Made by a program: the position numbers and the translations under genes. A stretch of 64,000 nucleotides of DNA, from assembly GCA_963815495.1 (NCBI GenBank), contig CAWFGW010000013.1:124001-188000 (forward strand). The letters are read 5' to 3'. The DNA comes from CAWFGW01 sp963815495. Its GTDB lineage: Bacteria > Bacteroidota > Bacteroidia > Cytophagales > JAAEPT01. The notes under the pieces were generated by a model. The model searched no databases, was not told the origin of the DNA, and worked only from the letters and a program-made list of their open reading frames with translations. This document shows positions 27,489 through 35,584 of this stretch, one piece after another (positions within the stretch are counted from its first letter, which is position 1; each line of letters starts with the position of its first letter).

Positions 27489-28238
27489 ATGAAAACAACC
27501 AAACTATTCACCCTTTCAGTGCTAGCAAGTTTTTTTATTACAAACACTTTTGCGCAAAGTTCTGAGTATGAAAAAAAAATTACCAATTCGTGGAAAATGA
27601 TTAAAACAGAAATTGATGGCAAAGAAGTAGAACCCAAACATGATAAATTAATTTTAGACATTGACAAAAGAAAAAATGCTTTCACCATTACTGCTGCTTA
27701 TGAAGAAACACATGAAGGGTTTTGGGAAATAGAAAATGACAAACTTACCTTAACAGATCTTGCAACTCAAGAAATAAAGTCACTTGACATAACTGAGTTG
27801 AGTGATAATCATTTAACTGTTAAAGGGTTTGATGGACCAAATAGTGTCTTGCACTTTATTCCTACTTCAAAAAATGCTATTGACTTAAATCACAAAGAAT
27901 TTTTAGTGGCCAAAAAATGGACAATTTATAAAAGTGATAAAAAAGAAAATATTGGTACTCGCATTGAATTTAAACATGATAAAACATTTGTTTTATTACC
28001 ATGGGGGTATCAAGTACCCACTATGAGTGGTAAATGGCATTTAAATGATGATAACACAAAGTTAATTATTGATGCGCGTGAAGATGGTGCACATATTGAA
28101 ATTTCAATTCTTGAGTTGCATAAACACGAGCTAGTATTACAGTTTGATGACCTTGGCATCACAGAATATCTTCACGATCCTTTGTTAGCAAAAAAGGACG
28201 AAAAAGTTATTGCTGCTGCCCACAAAAACGAGGAGTAG
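27489..28238 (+). CDS. Secreted lipocalin-like protein with two similar domains
   Basis: A 249-residue protein with a signal peptide ending near TFAQS. Two beta-rich domains follow, each starting with a Trp-containing strand (SWKMIKTEIDG at about 33, KKWTIYKSDKK at about 144) and each with a later strand of the type GFWEIENDKLTL or GKWHLNDDNTKLII. This is the pattern of small lipocalin-like domains widespread in Bacteroidota. Ligand and role are unknown. It ends 24 nt before a strong terminator. Confidence 0.75.
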   Translation: MKTTKLFTLSVLASFFITNTFAQSSEYEKKITNSWKMIKTEIDGKEVEPKHDKLILDIDKRKNAFTITAAYEETHEGFWEIENDKLTLTDLATQEIKSLDITELSDNHLTVKGFDGPNSVLHFIPTSKNAIDLNHKEFLVAKKWTIYKSDKKENIGTRIEFKHDKTFVLLPWGYQVPTMSGKWHLNDDNTKLIIDAREDGAHIEISILELHKHELVLQFDDLGITEYLHDPLLAKKDEKVIAAAHKNEE

Positions 28239-28261
28239 CATAGACACCACAGTTAAGATCA

Positions 28262-28298
28262 AAAACTCTGGCTTAAACACTAAGCCAGAGTTTTTTTA
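28262..28298 (+). terminator. Terminator after the lipocalin-like gene
   Basis: AAACTCTGGCTTA and TAAGCCAGAGTTT form a 13-bp stem with a 5-nt loop, followed by a T-run. It lies between convergent genes, and A-rich sequence on its left could let it serve the minus strand as well. Confidence 0.85.
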
Positions 28299-30488
28299 TA
28301 ATTTGTTTAAAATATAATTTGTCATTTTTTGATACAAATGGTATCGCGTTATACCTCCATAAATTCCATGATTACGATCAGGGTAATTAAAAGCATCAAA
28401 TTGTTTATTGGCTTTGATTAACGCATTTTGAAAAGCAGTCTGATTCTGGATGTGTACATTATCATCCCCTGTTCCATGTATTAATAACAATTTACCTTTC
28501 AACTCTTCTGCATAATTGATAGGAGAATTTAAATCATATCCTTTAGCATTATCGGTAGGCAACCCTAAATATCGCTCGGTATATATTGTGTCATAAAATC
28601 GCCAATTAGTAACTGGCGCAACAGAAATACCAAGTTTATAAAATTCTGCACCTTTCGTTAATGCTAGGGCAGTCAAATAACCTCCAAAACTCCATCCCCA
28701 AATACCAATTCGTTCTTTATCAACAAATGGTTGATTTCTTAAATGTCTAGCTAACGCAATTAAATCTGCTGTTTCCTTTTCTCCCAAATTACCATAGGTC
28801 TGTTTTTTAAAGTCAGCACCACGGCCTCCTGTTCCTCTTCCATCGATGCTTACAATCACATAACCTTTATCTGCTAGCGTTTGAAACCACATGAAGTTAA
28901 ATGAACCCCATTCATTCACCACTATTTGATGACCAGGGCCACCATATACATACACTAAGACAGGATATTTCTTTTTCTTCTTAAAATCCGATGGTTTTAA
29001 TATATAACCATTTAATTGCTCACCTCCCTCGGTTGGGAAAGTAAAAAACTCAGGATATTGGATTGATACTTCTGATAAGGCTTTTTTTACATTTTCATTC
29101 GACTCTAATACCCGAATTTTTTTTCCTGAAGCATCATATAAACTTGTTGTGTGAGGTTTGATAATGGAAGAATGAACACCTACTATAAACCGGCCATTGG
29201 CGCTTAATTCAGCGCTATTTACTCCACGTTCGTTTAAAACCACTTCTTTATTTTCTCCAGAAAAATCTACTCGATACACTTGACGCTCTAATGGCGACAC
29301 TTCCGTGGAAGTAAAATAAAGCCATTGGTTTTTTTCATCTACCCCGACTATTTCATCTACTTCCCAATTTCCCCTGGTGAGTTGCGCCACCTCTTTCCCT
29401 GAAAAATCATAAAGATAGACGTGGTTGAACCCTGATTGTTCACTACTCAATAACAACGTGTTTTGATTGAGGTAGGCCACTTCGTTATTGATTTCAATAT
29501 ACGTTTCGCTCGACTCATTATACACTTCTGTGATAACTCCTGTAGAGACATTAATATGCAACAACTCTAATTCATTTTGCAAGCGATTCATTCTAATCAA
29601 CGCGATTAAATCAGGATTTGGAGTAGACATTATCCGAGCAATGTAATTATCGTTGTCTGTTTCATCGAGAAGTACTTTGCTTACGTTTGTCTGCAAATCA
29701 ACATACATTACTTTTAGTTTACTATTTTTTTCCCCTGCTTTAGGGTATTTGAATGTCTGCAAATCAGGGTATAATGAATCTCCCCAAACTTGCATTTGGT
29801 ATTCTTTGACCTCACTTTCATCAAATTTCAAATAAGCAATGCCTCTGCTATCAGCTGTCCAGACATATGCCTGTGTAAATTCAAATTCTTCTTCATATAC
29901 CCAGTCGCTGCGACCGTTCAAAATGTGATTCCAGTTACCATCATGTGTTAATTGCTTTATTGTTTTGGATTCAATGTTATAACTATATAGGTTATTATCG
30001 GCCGTAAAAGCTATTTGCCTGGAGTCGGGAGAAAAAGTGGGGTTAAATTGTTTTTTAGTAAAAATAGTGTCCACTGATTTATTTTCTAATGAATAAAGAA
30101 GATAAGAAGCTTTCCCTGATCTTCGATATAACCCTTCATAAGCAGTTTCCAGAAGAAGATATTTCCTATCAGGTGAAAAAGTAAAATCTGAGAAAGGAAG
30201 ATGAATATCGCTTGACTTACCAAAAACAGTATCTTCTGTTACTCCTGTGCGTGTGTTTTGAGATAAAATATAGGAATAACCCGAATTGTTTACTCCGATA
30301 AAAAACATTGAACTATCATTGTTAGCCCATTCTATGTGGTCAAACCCGCGGTCGTAGTATTTATAGTTTAACCATATTTCGTCCAATCTTACTTGCTGAG
30401 CTTCCGTTTGCGGATTAGCAAAAAATAGGCCTAAAATCAATACTGAGGCATTAATTCTACAATTAATTAGGTTATATATTAAATCCAT
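28296..30488 (-). CDS. S9 family peptidase, dipeptidyl peptidase IV type
   Basis: A 730-residue secreted serine peptidase with an N-terminal hydrophobic signal (residues 12-31). The N-terminal beta propeller includes DWVYEEEF, the double-Glu motif that binds the substrate amino terminus in DPP IV. The C-terminal alpha/beta hydrolase has the nucleophile S600 in GWSFGGY, the acid in GTGDDNVH (D675/D676) and H707 in DRNHG. It is expected to remove N-terminal dipeptides, typically Xaa-Pro, in the periplasm. It is monocistronic and convergent with the lipocalin-like gene. Confidence 0.93.
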   Translation of the reverse strand: MDLIYNLINCRINASVLILGLFFANPQTEAQQVRLDEIWLNYKYYDRGFDHIEWANNDSSMFFIGVNNSGYSYILSQNTRTGVTEDTVFGKSSDIHLPFSDFTFSPDRKYLLLETAYEGLYRRSGKASYLLYSLENKSVDTIFTKKQFNPTFSPDSRQIAFTADNNLYSYNIESKTIKQLTHDGNWNHILNGRSDWVYEEEFEFTQAYVWTADSRGIAYLKFDESEVKEYQMQVWGDSLYPDLQTFKYPKAGEKNSKLKVMYVDLQTNVSKVLLDETDNDNYIARIMSTPNPDLIALIRMNRLQNELELLHINVSTGVITEVYNESSETYIEINNEVAYLNQNTLLLSSEQSGFNHVYLYDFSGKEVAQLTRGNWEVDEIVGVDEKNQWLYFTSTEVSPLERQVYRVDFSGENKEVVLNERGVNSAELSANGRFIVGVHSSIIKPHTTSLYDASGKKIRVLESNENVKKALSEVSIQYPEFFTFPTEGGEQLNGYILKPSDFKKKKKYPVLVYVYGGPGHQIVVNEWGSFNFMWFQTLADKGYVIVSIDGRGTGGRGADFKKQTYGNLGEKETADLIALARHLRNQPFVDKERIGIWGWSFGGYLTALALTKGAEFYKLGISVAPVTNWRFYDTIYTERYLGLPTDNAKGYDLNSPINYAEELKGKLLLIHGTGDDNVHIQNQTAFQNALIKANKQFDAFNYPDRNHGIYGGITRYHLYQKMTNYILNKL

Positions 30489-30589
30489 AAATCTACTTGT
30501 TTATACAATATCTATCGTTTAAATTCATATCGGTTTACAAAAATCATAAAATAATAATCGATACATATTAAACTTAAACTAAAATTAAA

Positions 30590-31531
30590 ATGAGAAAATT
30601 AACAACATTAATGTATTTCTTTATGGCTGCGGCTTTGTTTTTAACAAGCTGTGGTGGTGATGATGAAAATCCAGAACCAGAAGTTACAACTCCAACATTT
30701 GATTTCACAGCTTCAAGTGAAGTAAAAAATGGTGAAACTATTTCTGTTACTCCTAATGAAACGGTAACTATTATAGTAACTGGTAGCAAAGTAGATAGAA
30801 ACTTAAAACAAGTAAGTTTTTACGAAGGAGAAAACTTAATTACAGTTACAGGTGTTGGAGAAGGCAGATTAACTATTAATGGAGAAGTTCAAGATGAAAA
30901 CCCTGTTGATATCTCTAACGATGATAATGAAAACTTCACTTGGACTATTCAATTGAAAGCCGCTTCTACTGAAGGATCTACAAACTATAAAATAGTTCTT
31001 GAAGATAATGATGAGTTAAAGACTCCTTTGTCTTTTACAATAGTGACTACTTCAAGCGATATGAACTCTGGAGTTAAATTATACTCTAGCAAAGCTACTG
31101 CTGATGCTGCTGCTACAACGGGATCATTTTATGCCGTTATGAGTAACGCAACTGGTACATCCACAGCTTTTGTGAATACATCTACTGAAGCTAAAGTTGA
31201 TTTTGCTTTTGCAGGTGGTGGCGTAACTAGTGAACCTTATACTTTAGCACAACCAGGAAATGTTACAGTTAAACCTAACTTTACAAAAACTACTTTATTT
31301 GCATCATCTAGTCTAAACTTTTCTACTGCTACTAAATCTCAAATAGAAAGTGAATCTCCTAGTTCAGCATCTGTGGCAATTGCTGCTGGTAATGTTTACT
31401 CATTCTATAACAGTACTACAAAAACAAAAGGTTTAGTACAAATAGTATCAATTGACGCGACTGACTTAATAACTTTCAACGTAAAGTTTATTGAAGTAAC
31501 TCCTGCAGTTGTACTTGTAGAAGCTAAATAA
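30590..31531 (+). CDS. Surface lipoprotein of unknown function
   Basis: A 313-residue protein with lipobox FLTSC (Cys21), followed by GGDDENPEPE, an acidic run like the lipoprotein export signals that send Bacteroidota lipoproteins to the cell surface. The rest is Thr/Ser-rich beta structure with no cysteine and no recognised domain. It has its own terminator and a 101-nt leader, so it is monocistronic. The function is unknown. Confidence 0.78.
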   Translation: MRKLTTLMYFFMAAALFLTSCGGDDENPEPEVTTPTFDFTASSEVKNGETISVTPNETVTIIVTGSKVDRNLKQVSFYEGENLITVTGVGEGRLTINGEVQDENPVDISNDDNENFTWTIQLKAASTEGSTNYKIVLEDNDELKTPLSFTIVTTSSDMNSGVKLYSSKATADAAATTGSFYAVMSNATGTSTAFVNTSTEAKVDFAFAGGGVTSEPYTLAQPGNVTVKPNFTKTTLFASSSLNFSTATKSQIESESPSSASVAIAAGNVYSFYNSTTKTKGLVQIVSIDATDLITFNVKFIEVTPAVVLVEAK

Positions 31532-31554
31532 TTCTTTAGTCAACTTAAAAAACT

Positions 31555-31588
31555 AAAACCGATTGAAGCTTTTCAATCGGTTTTTTTT
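31555..31588 (+). terminator. Terminator after the surface lipoprotein gene
   Basis: AAAACCGATTGAA and TTTCAATCGGTTTT form a long stem with a GCT-centred loop and run into TTTTTTTT. Confidence 0.88.
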
Positions 31589-31589
31589 A

Positions 31590-32125
31590 TGCCCTAAAAT
31601 AAAGCCTTTAACCCTAATCAGTGTTACTCGAAAAGAACGATGTTTGAACTAATCTATTTAGCGTGATATCGACTTGGAAGCTGATGTATCTACCTCCCAG
31701 AGATTCCGTATTGACGGTAGAACACGCTCGTCCTTGCGCCTGTCCCGTTTGCTAACGGGGAGGAAGGAGGCACGACTGACGTGACAATCTGTCTGAACAC
31801 CTACCCCTTTGTTTACCGAAGAATACCGTGCTACGATGGGGAGATTGCTGCGTTTCGTTGCACTACACGCGCAATGACGTTAAAAGATTGAGATTGCCGC
31901 ACTTCATTTCATTTCGTTCGCAATGACGGTGAGGACTGAGAAACGAGGTTCCACCTCCAATCGGGCGAGATACGAAGTAAAACGGTCGCACTATAACACC
32001 AAAAAGGCACTCGTTTAGCTACGCTTCGAGCACCATTTAAGCTTCTAGACTTTTTTGAGCTTTGTCACTGCCTAAGTGAGATTCCAGCCTTCGCAGGAAA
32101 CAAGGAATAGATAATAAACAAAAAA
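31590..32125. other. Long repeat-rich intergenic region
   Basis: About 540 nt without a credible gene and noticeably richer in GC than its neighbours. It contains two GAGATTGC...GCAATGACG elements (31841-31879 and 31890-31928), a related GAGATTCCGTATTGACGG (about 31700-31717), a GTGAGATTCCAGCCTTCGCAGG segment near 32076, and a small hairpin CCCGT/ACGGG at 31744-31759. It looks like a landing place for dispersed repeats rather than a regulatory region. Confidence 0.6.
31841..31928. repeat. Two adjacent GAGATTGC(C/T)GC...GCAATGACG elements
   Basis: Copies at 31841-31879 and 31890-31928 start GAGATTGC and end CGCAATGACG, each 39 nt, with a variable middle built on TTC/TTCG. The reverse complement (CGTCATTGCG...GCAATCTC) is a pattern seen dispersed in many bacterial genomes. 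A third relative lies at 21612. Confidence 0.65.
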
Positions 32126-32160
32126 ACCTTGACAACAGCTAGGTCATCAAGGCTTTCTCT
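32126..32160 (-). terminator. Terminator of the lpd transcript
   Basis: On the minus strand CCTTGATGAC and GTTGTCAAGG pair over 10 bp (two G-T pairs), followed by TTTTTTT, 20-55 nt after the lpd stop codon. It marks the end of the OGDH cluster. Confidence 0.75.
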
Positions 32161-32179
32161 AAAATATAATTTCTTTGAT

Positions 32180-33586
32180 TTAAATATTCAACGCTCGATT
32201 ATCCGTAGCAGCCAAACAAGCTTCTTTCATAGCTTCAGAATACGTAGGGTGTGCATGAGACATGCGTGCAATATCCTCAGCTGATGCTCTAAACTCCATT
32301 GCTACAACAGCTTCCCCAATCATATCGGCCACACGTGGTCCTATCATGTGAACACCTAATATTTCATCTGTATCTTTGTGTGCTAGTACCTTTACCCGAC
32401 CATCTGTGTCCATACTTGCTTGTGATCTACCTGATGCAGAGAATGGAAAAGCCCCACTTTTGTAAGGAATCCCTTTTTCTTTTAATTGTTCTTCCGTATA
32501 ACCTACCGCGGCAACTTCTGGCCACGTATAAACCACTCCAGGAATCAAGTTGTAATTGATGTGGGGTTTTTGACCTGCTAGCTGTTCGGCAACAAACACG
32601 CCTTCTTCTTCCGCTTTATGAGCTAACATTGCTCCTTTGACTACATCACCAATGGCAAAGATGTTGGGTACGTTTGTTTTTAAATGATCATCTACTTCAA
32701 CTCGGCCTTTGTCGTCCATTTTAACACCAGCTTTATCTAAGCCCAAACCCTCTGTATAGGGTTTTCTACCAATAGAAACTAAACAATAGTCACCTTTGAA
32801 CTCTACTGTTTCACCTTTGTTGTTTTCAGCTTTTACAGTCACTGACTTAGCAGATGGTTTTACTTCGGTAACTTTATGGTTGAAGAAAAATTCAAAGCCT
32901 TCTTTTTTCAATACTTTTTGTAGGTCTTTCCCAAGCGTTTTGTCCATCATCGGAATGATAGAATCCGCGTATTCAATCACTTGAACTTTTGCACCTAAAC
33001 GAGCATATACGGAACCTAACTCCAAACCAATCACTCCTCCACCTATCACTATTAAGTTTTTAGGTACTTCTTTCAAGTTTAACGCCTCGGTAGAAGTGAT
33101 GACTCTTTTTTTGTCGTAATTCATAAACGGCAAAATCAACGGTTTAGAACCAGTAGCGATAATGGTATTATCCGCTTTTATTTCCTGAGATTTTCCTTTG
33201 TCATCAGTGATTTTAATGGTTTTGCTATCCACAAAAGAACCCATACCTGTGAAGACATCCACTTTATTTTTTTTCATTAAATAATCGATTCCGCCAGTCA
33301 CTTTGCCGATAACCCCGTCTTTGCGGTCAATCATTTGTTTGATATTTACCTTTGGTGGTGAAGCTAAATCAATACCGTGTTCTTTAAACGAGTGAATAGC
33401 GTTATGGTAATGTTCAGAACTGTCTAACAATGCTTTTGAAGGAATACACCCTACATTCAAACATGTTCCACCAAGTTTATTATATTTTTCGATTATGGCA
33501 GTTTTAAAACCTAATTGCGCACAGCGAACTGCTGCAATATATCCACCAGGACCAGAACCGATTATTACTACGTTGTATTGTGACAT
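32180..33586 (-). CDS. lpdA: Dihydrolipoyl dehydrogenase (E3)
   Basis: A 468-residue pyridine nucleotide-disulphide oxidoreductase that reoxidises dihydrolipoyl groups with NAD+. It shows the FAD-binding GSGPGGY (10-16), the redox pair C42/C47 in GGTCLNVGCIPSK, the NAD-binding GGGVIGLELGSVYARLGA and the C-terminal His-Glu segment HAHPTYSEAMKEA. It serves the 2-oxoglutarate dehydrogenase complex encoded next to it and may also serve other 2-oxoacid dehydrogenases. The S23 gene with its repeats lies between it and the E2 gene. Confidence 0.97.
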   Translation of the reverse strand: MSQYNVVIIGSGPGGYIAAVRCAQLGFKTAIIEKYNKLGGTCLNVGCIPSKALLDSSEHYHNAIHSFKEHGIDLASPPKVNIKQMIDRKDGVIGKVTGGIDYLMKKNKVDVFTGMGSFVDSKTIKITDDKGKSQEIKADNTIIATGSKPLILPFMNYDKKRVITSTEALNLKEVPKNLIVIGGGVIGLELGSVYARLGAKVQVIEYADSIIPMMDKTLGKDLQKVLKKEGFEFFFNHKVTEVKPSAKSVTVKAENNKGETVEFKGDYCLVSIGRKPYTEGLGLDKAGVKMDDKGRVEVDDHLKTNVPNIFAIGDVVKGAMLAHKAEEEGVFVAEQLAGQKPHINYNLIPGVVYTWPEVAAVGYTEEQLKEKGIPYKSGAFPFSASGRSQASMDTDGRVKVLAHKDTDEILGVHMIGPRVADMIGEAVVAMEFRASAEDIARMSHAHPTYSEAMKEACLAATDNRALNI

Positions 33587-33593
33587 TTTCTAT

Positions 33594-33628
33594 AAGTATT
33601 TGGTACAAAGTACGGAGTACTAAGACTG
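33594..33628. repeat. Left inverted repeat flanking the S23 gene
   Basis: On the plus strand it starts AAGTATT and ends AGTACTAAGACTG, ending 5 nt from the S23 stop codon. Its counterpart lies at 33989-34016 in opposite orientation. It also forms the immediate leader of lpdA. Confidence 0.55.
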
Positions 33629-33633
33629 GTTAA

Positions 33634-33984
33634 CTATATTAATTTTTGTTTTAATTTAATGATCATTGCTTGAATCTCATTCAATTCATTAACAATATCA
33701 GAGAACTGATTTTCATTAATGTACCCCAAATTTTTTGCAACAATCCATTGAGTTTCTAATTCAAATGAAGAACCTAAAGAATAATTCAGGAAATTACTAA
33801 AGTCCTTATTAGTTCCTCTTCCTGCTCCTTCAGCAATGTTAGATGGAATAGATACAGATGCACCACAAACTTGTTGTAACAAACGGAATTTTTCAAAATC
33901 TGGAAAGTCAATAGAGTGCTGATAAACTCGTGTTACCAGCTCTACTGATTTTTTCCAAACGTTTAATTCCCGAAAGTTATGCAT
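33634..33984 (-). CDS. Four-helix-bundle protein, S23 / 23S rRNA intervening-sequence family
   Basis: A 116-residue all-helical protein. Family marks are FRELNVWKKSVELV at the start, the central SIPSNIAEGAGRGTNKDF and the helix LGSSFELETQWIVA. Members are encoded in rRNA intervening sequences, beside diversity-generating retroelements (Avd is related) and, very often in Bacteroidota, as single genes between housekeeping genes. The biochemical role of solitary copies is unknown. Here it interrupts the lpdA-odhB pair and is tightly bracketed by imperfect inverted repeats, which suggests insertion as a cassette. Confidence 0.88.
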   Translation of the reverse strand: MHNFRELNVWKKSVELVTRVYQHSIDFPDFEKFRLLQQVCGASVSIPSNIAEGAGRGTNKDFSNFLNYSLGSSFELETQWIVAKNLGYINENQFSDIVNELNEIQAMIIKLKQKLI

Positions 33985-33988
33985 TGTA

Positions 33989-34016
33989 CAGTCTTTGTAC
34001 TTTTATCTTAATACTT
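33989..34016. repeat. Right inverted repeat flanking the S23 gene
   Basis: Read on the minus strand it starts AAGTATT and ends AAGTACAAAGACTG, matching the ends of the left repeat at 33594-33628 (outer 7 nt identical, inner 15 nt 12/15 identical). It lies between the S23 start codon and the odhB stop codon. Confidence 0.55.
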
Positions 34017-34020
34017 AGTA

Positions 34021-35547
34021 CTAAATTTCAAGTAACATTCTCGCTGGGTCTTCCAACAATTCTTTTACGCGTACTAGGAAACTTACAGATTCTTTTCCAT
34101 CAATAATTCTGTGGTCATAAGAAAGTGCTAGGTACATTACTGGACGAATTTCAACTTGTCCTTTAACTGCTACCGGTCTTTCAACAATGTTGTGCATTCC
34201 AAGTATAGCCGACTGTGGTGCGTTAATAATTGGAGTAGAAAGCATCGAACCAAATGTTCCACCATTCGTGATGGTAAACGTTCCACCGGTCATGTCGTCA
34301 ACTGTTAATTTCCCATCACGACCTTTAAGGGCTAATCTTCTTACTTCTTTCTCAATTCCAGCAAATGATAACTCTTCTGCATTTCTGATCACAGGAACAA
34401 CTAATCCTTTAGGAGTAGAAACTGCAATAGAGATATCACAGAAATCATTATACACCATTTCTTCACCGTCAATGTAAGCATTTACTGCTGGCCATTCTTG
34501 AAGCGCGATACAACATGCTTTTGTAAAGAAGGACATGAAACCCAGACCGATTTCATTTTTTTCTTTAAATGACTCTTTATATTGGTTTCTTAGATCCATG
34601 ATTGGCTTCATGTCTACCTCATTGAAGGTCGTTAACATTGCCGTATCATTTTTCACCGCTACTAAACGCTTAGAAATTGTTTTTCTAAGGTTAGTCATTT
34701 TCTTTCTTTCCTGGTTTCTTGAACCATGTACCTTAGGTGCTTCAGAAGCTTCTTGCTTTTTAGCAGGAGCAGACGCTTGTTTTTGTGCTGATGCAGCATC
34801 TTCTTTAGTAATGCGACCATCAACGCCAGTACCTTTTACATCGGCAGGATTAATTCCTTTTTCAGACAATATTTTACCAGCAGCAGGCGATGGATGACCT
34901 GTTGCATAGCTACCCGAAGACGCAGGCATTGGATTGGGTGCTTTTGCTTCAGGAGCAGAAGATGATTGTGGAGCTGAGCCACCTTCCATCACTTCAATTT
35001 TAGCTAACAAACCACCAATTGGTACAACATCACCTTCTTTAGCCACTATTCTAAGAATCCCTCGAGCTTCCGCAGGGAATTCAAAGGTTGCTTTATCTGA
35101 TTCTAATTCAGCTATTTCATCATCTAATTCAACAAAGTCTCCATCTTTTTTCAACCAAGTTGAAAGTGTCACTTCTGAAATAGATTCACCCACTTGTGGC
35201 ACTATCATCTCTACCTTTTCACCAGTAGCTTTTGGCTCATCATTACTTGAGTTATTACCAGAGGTAGTTTGTGTTTCCTTTTTCTCTTCTTTCGGAGTGG
35301 CTGCTTTACCGCCATTTTCATCAATTGTTGCTATTAAGGCACCAATTTCAACCGTTTCGCCTTCGGCTACTTTAATTGAAAGAATGCCACTTGCTTCCGC
35401 AGGAAATTCTTGCGTTGCTTTGTCTGTTTCTAGTTCTACTAAAATTTCATCACGTTCTACATATTCGCCATCAGCTTTAAGCCATTGTGCGATGGTTACT
35501 TCAGTGATTGATTCCCCTACTGAAGGGATTTTCATTTCAATTGCCAT
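34021..35547 (-). CDS. odhB: 2-oxoglutarate dehydrogenase E2 (dihydrolipoyl succinyltransferase) with two lipoyl domains
   Basis: A 508-residue E2 component. Lipoyl domain 1 has K43 in ETDKATQEF and lipoyl domain 2 has K152 in ESDKATFEF. A peripheral subunit-binding domain lies at about 218-252 (HPSPAAGKILSEKGINPADV). The catalytic domain ends with SYDHRIIDGKE (H479, D483). Assignment to the succinyltransferase follows from the adjacent E1 gene and the typical start MKIPSVGESITEVTI. Two lipoyl domains are more than the single one of most characterised SucB proteins and account for the extra length. Confidence 0.93.
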   Translation of the reverse strand: MAIEMKIPSVGESITEVTIAQWLKADGEYVERDEILVELETDKATQEFPAEASGILSIKVAEGETVEIGALIATIDENGGKAATPKEEKKETQTTSGNNSSNDEPKATGEKVEMIVPQVGESISEVTLSTWLKKDGDFVELDDEIAELESDKATFEFPAEARGILRIVAKEGDVVPIGGLLAKIEVMEGGSAPQSSSAPEAKAPNPMPASSGSYATGHPSPAAGKILSEKGINPADVKGTGVDGRITKEDAASAQKQASAPAKKQEASEAPKVHGSRNQERKKMTNLRKTISKRLVAVKNDTAMLTTFNEVDMKPIMDLRNQYKESFKEKNEIGLGFMSFFTKACCIALQEWPAVNAYIDGEEMVYNDFCDISIAVSTPKGLVVPVIRNAEELSFAGIEKEVRRLALKGRDGKLTVDDMTGGTFTITNGGTFGSMLSTPIINAPQSAILGMHNIVERPVAVKGQVEIRPVMYLALSYDHRIIDGKESVSFLVRVKELLEDPARMLLEI

Positions 35548-35584
35548 GATTGTATTTCTATGGTTAATGAGTTAAAGTCTATTT

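Noticed and set aside
30574..30789. Minus-strand frame over the start of the surface lipoprotein gene
   Set aside because: It overlaps a clear lipoprotein signal peptide on the other strand and has no family-like features.
33634..33984. S23 protein as part of a diversity-generating retroelement (Avd)
   Set aside because: No reverse transcriptase, template repeat or variable-region gene is found nearby, so the DGR reading is not supported.
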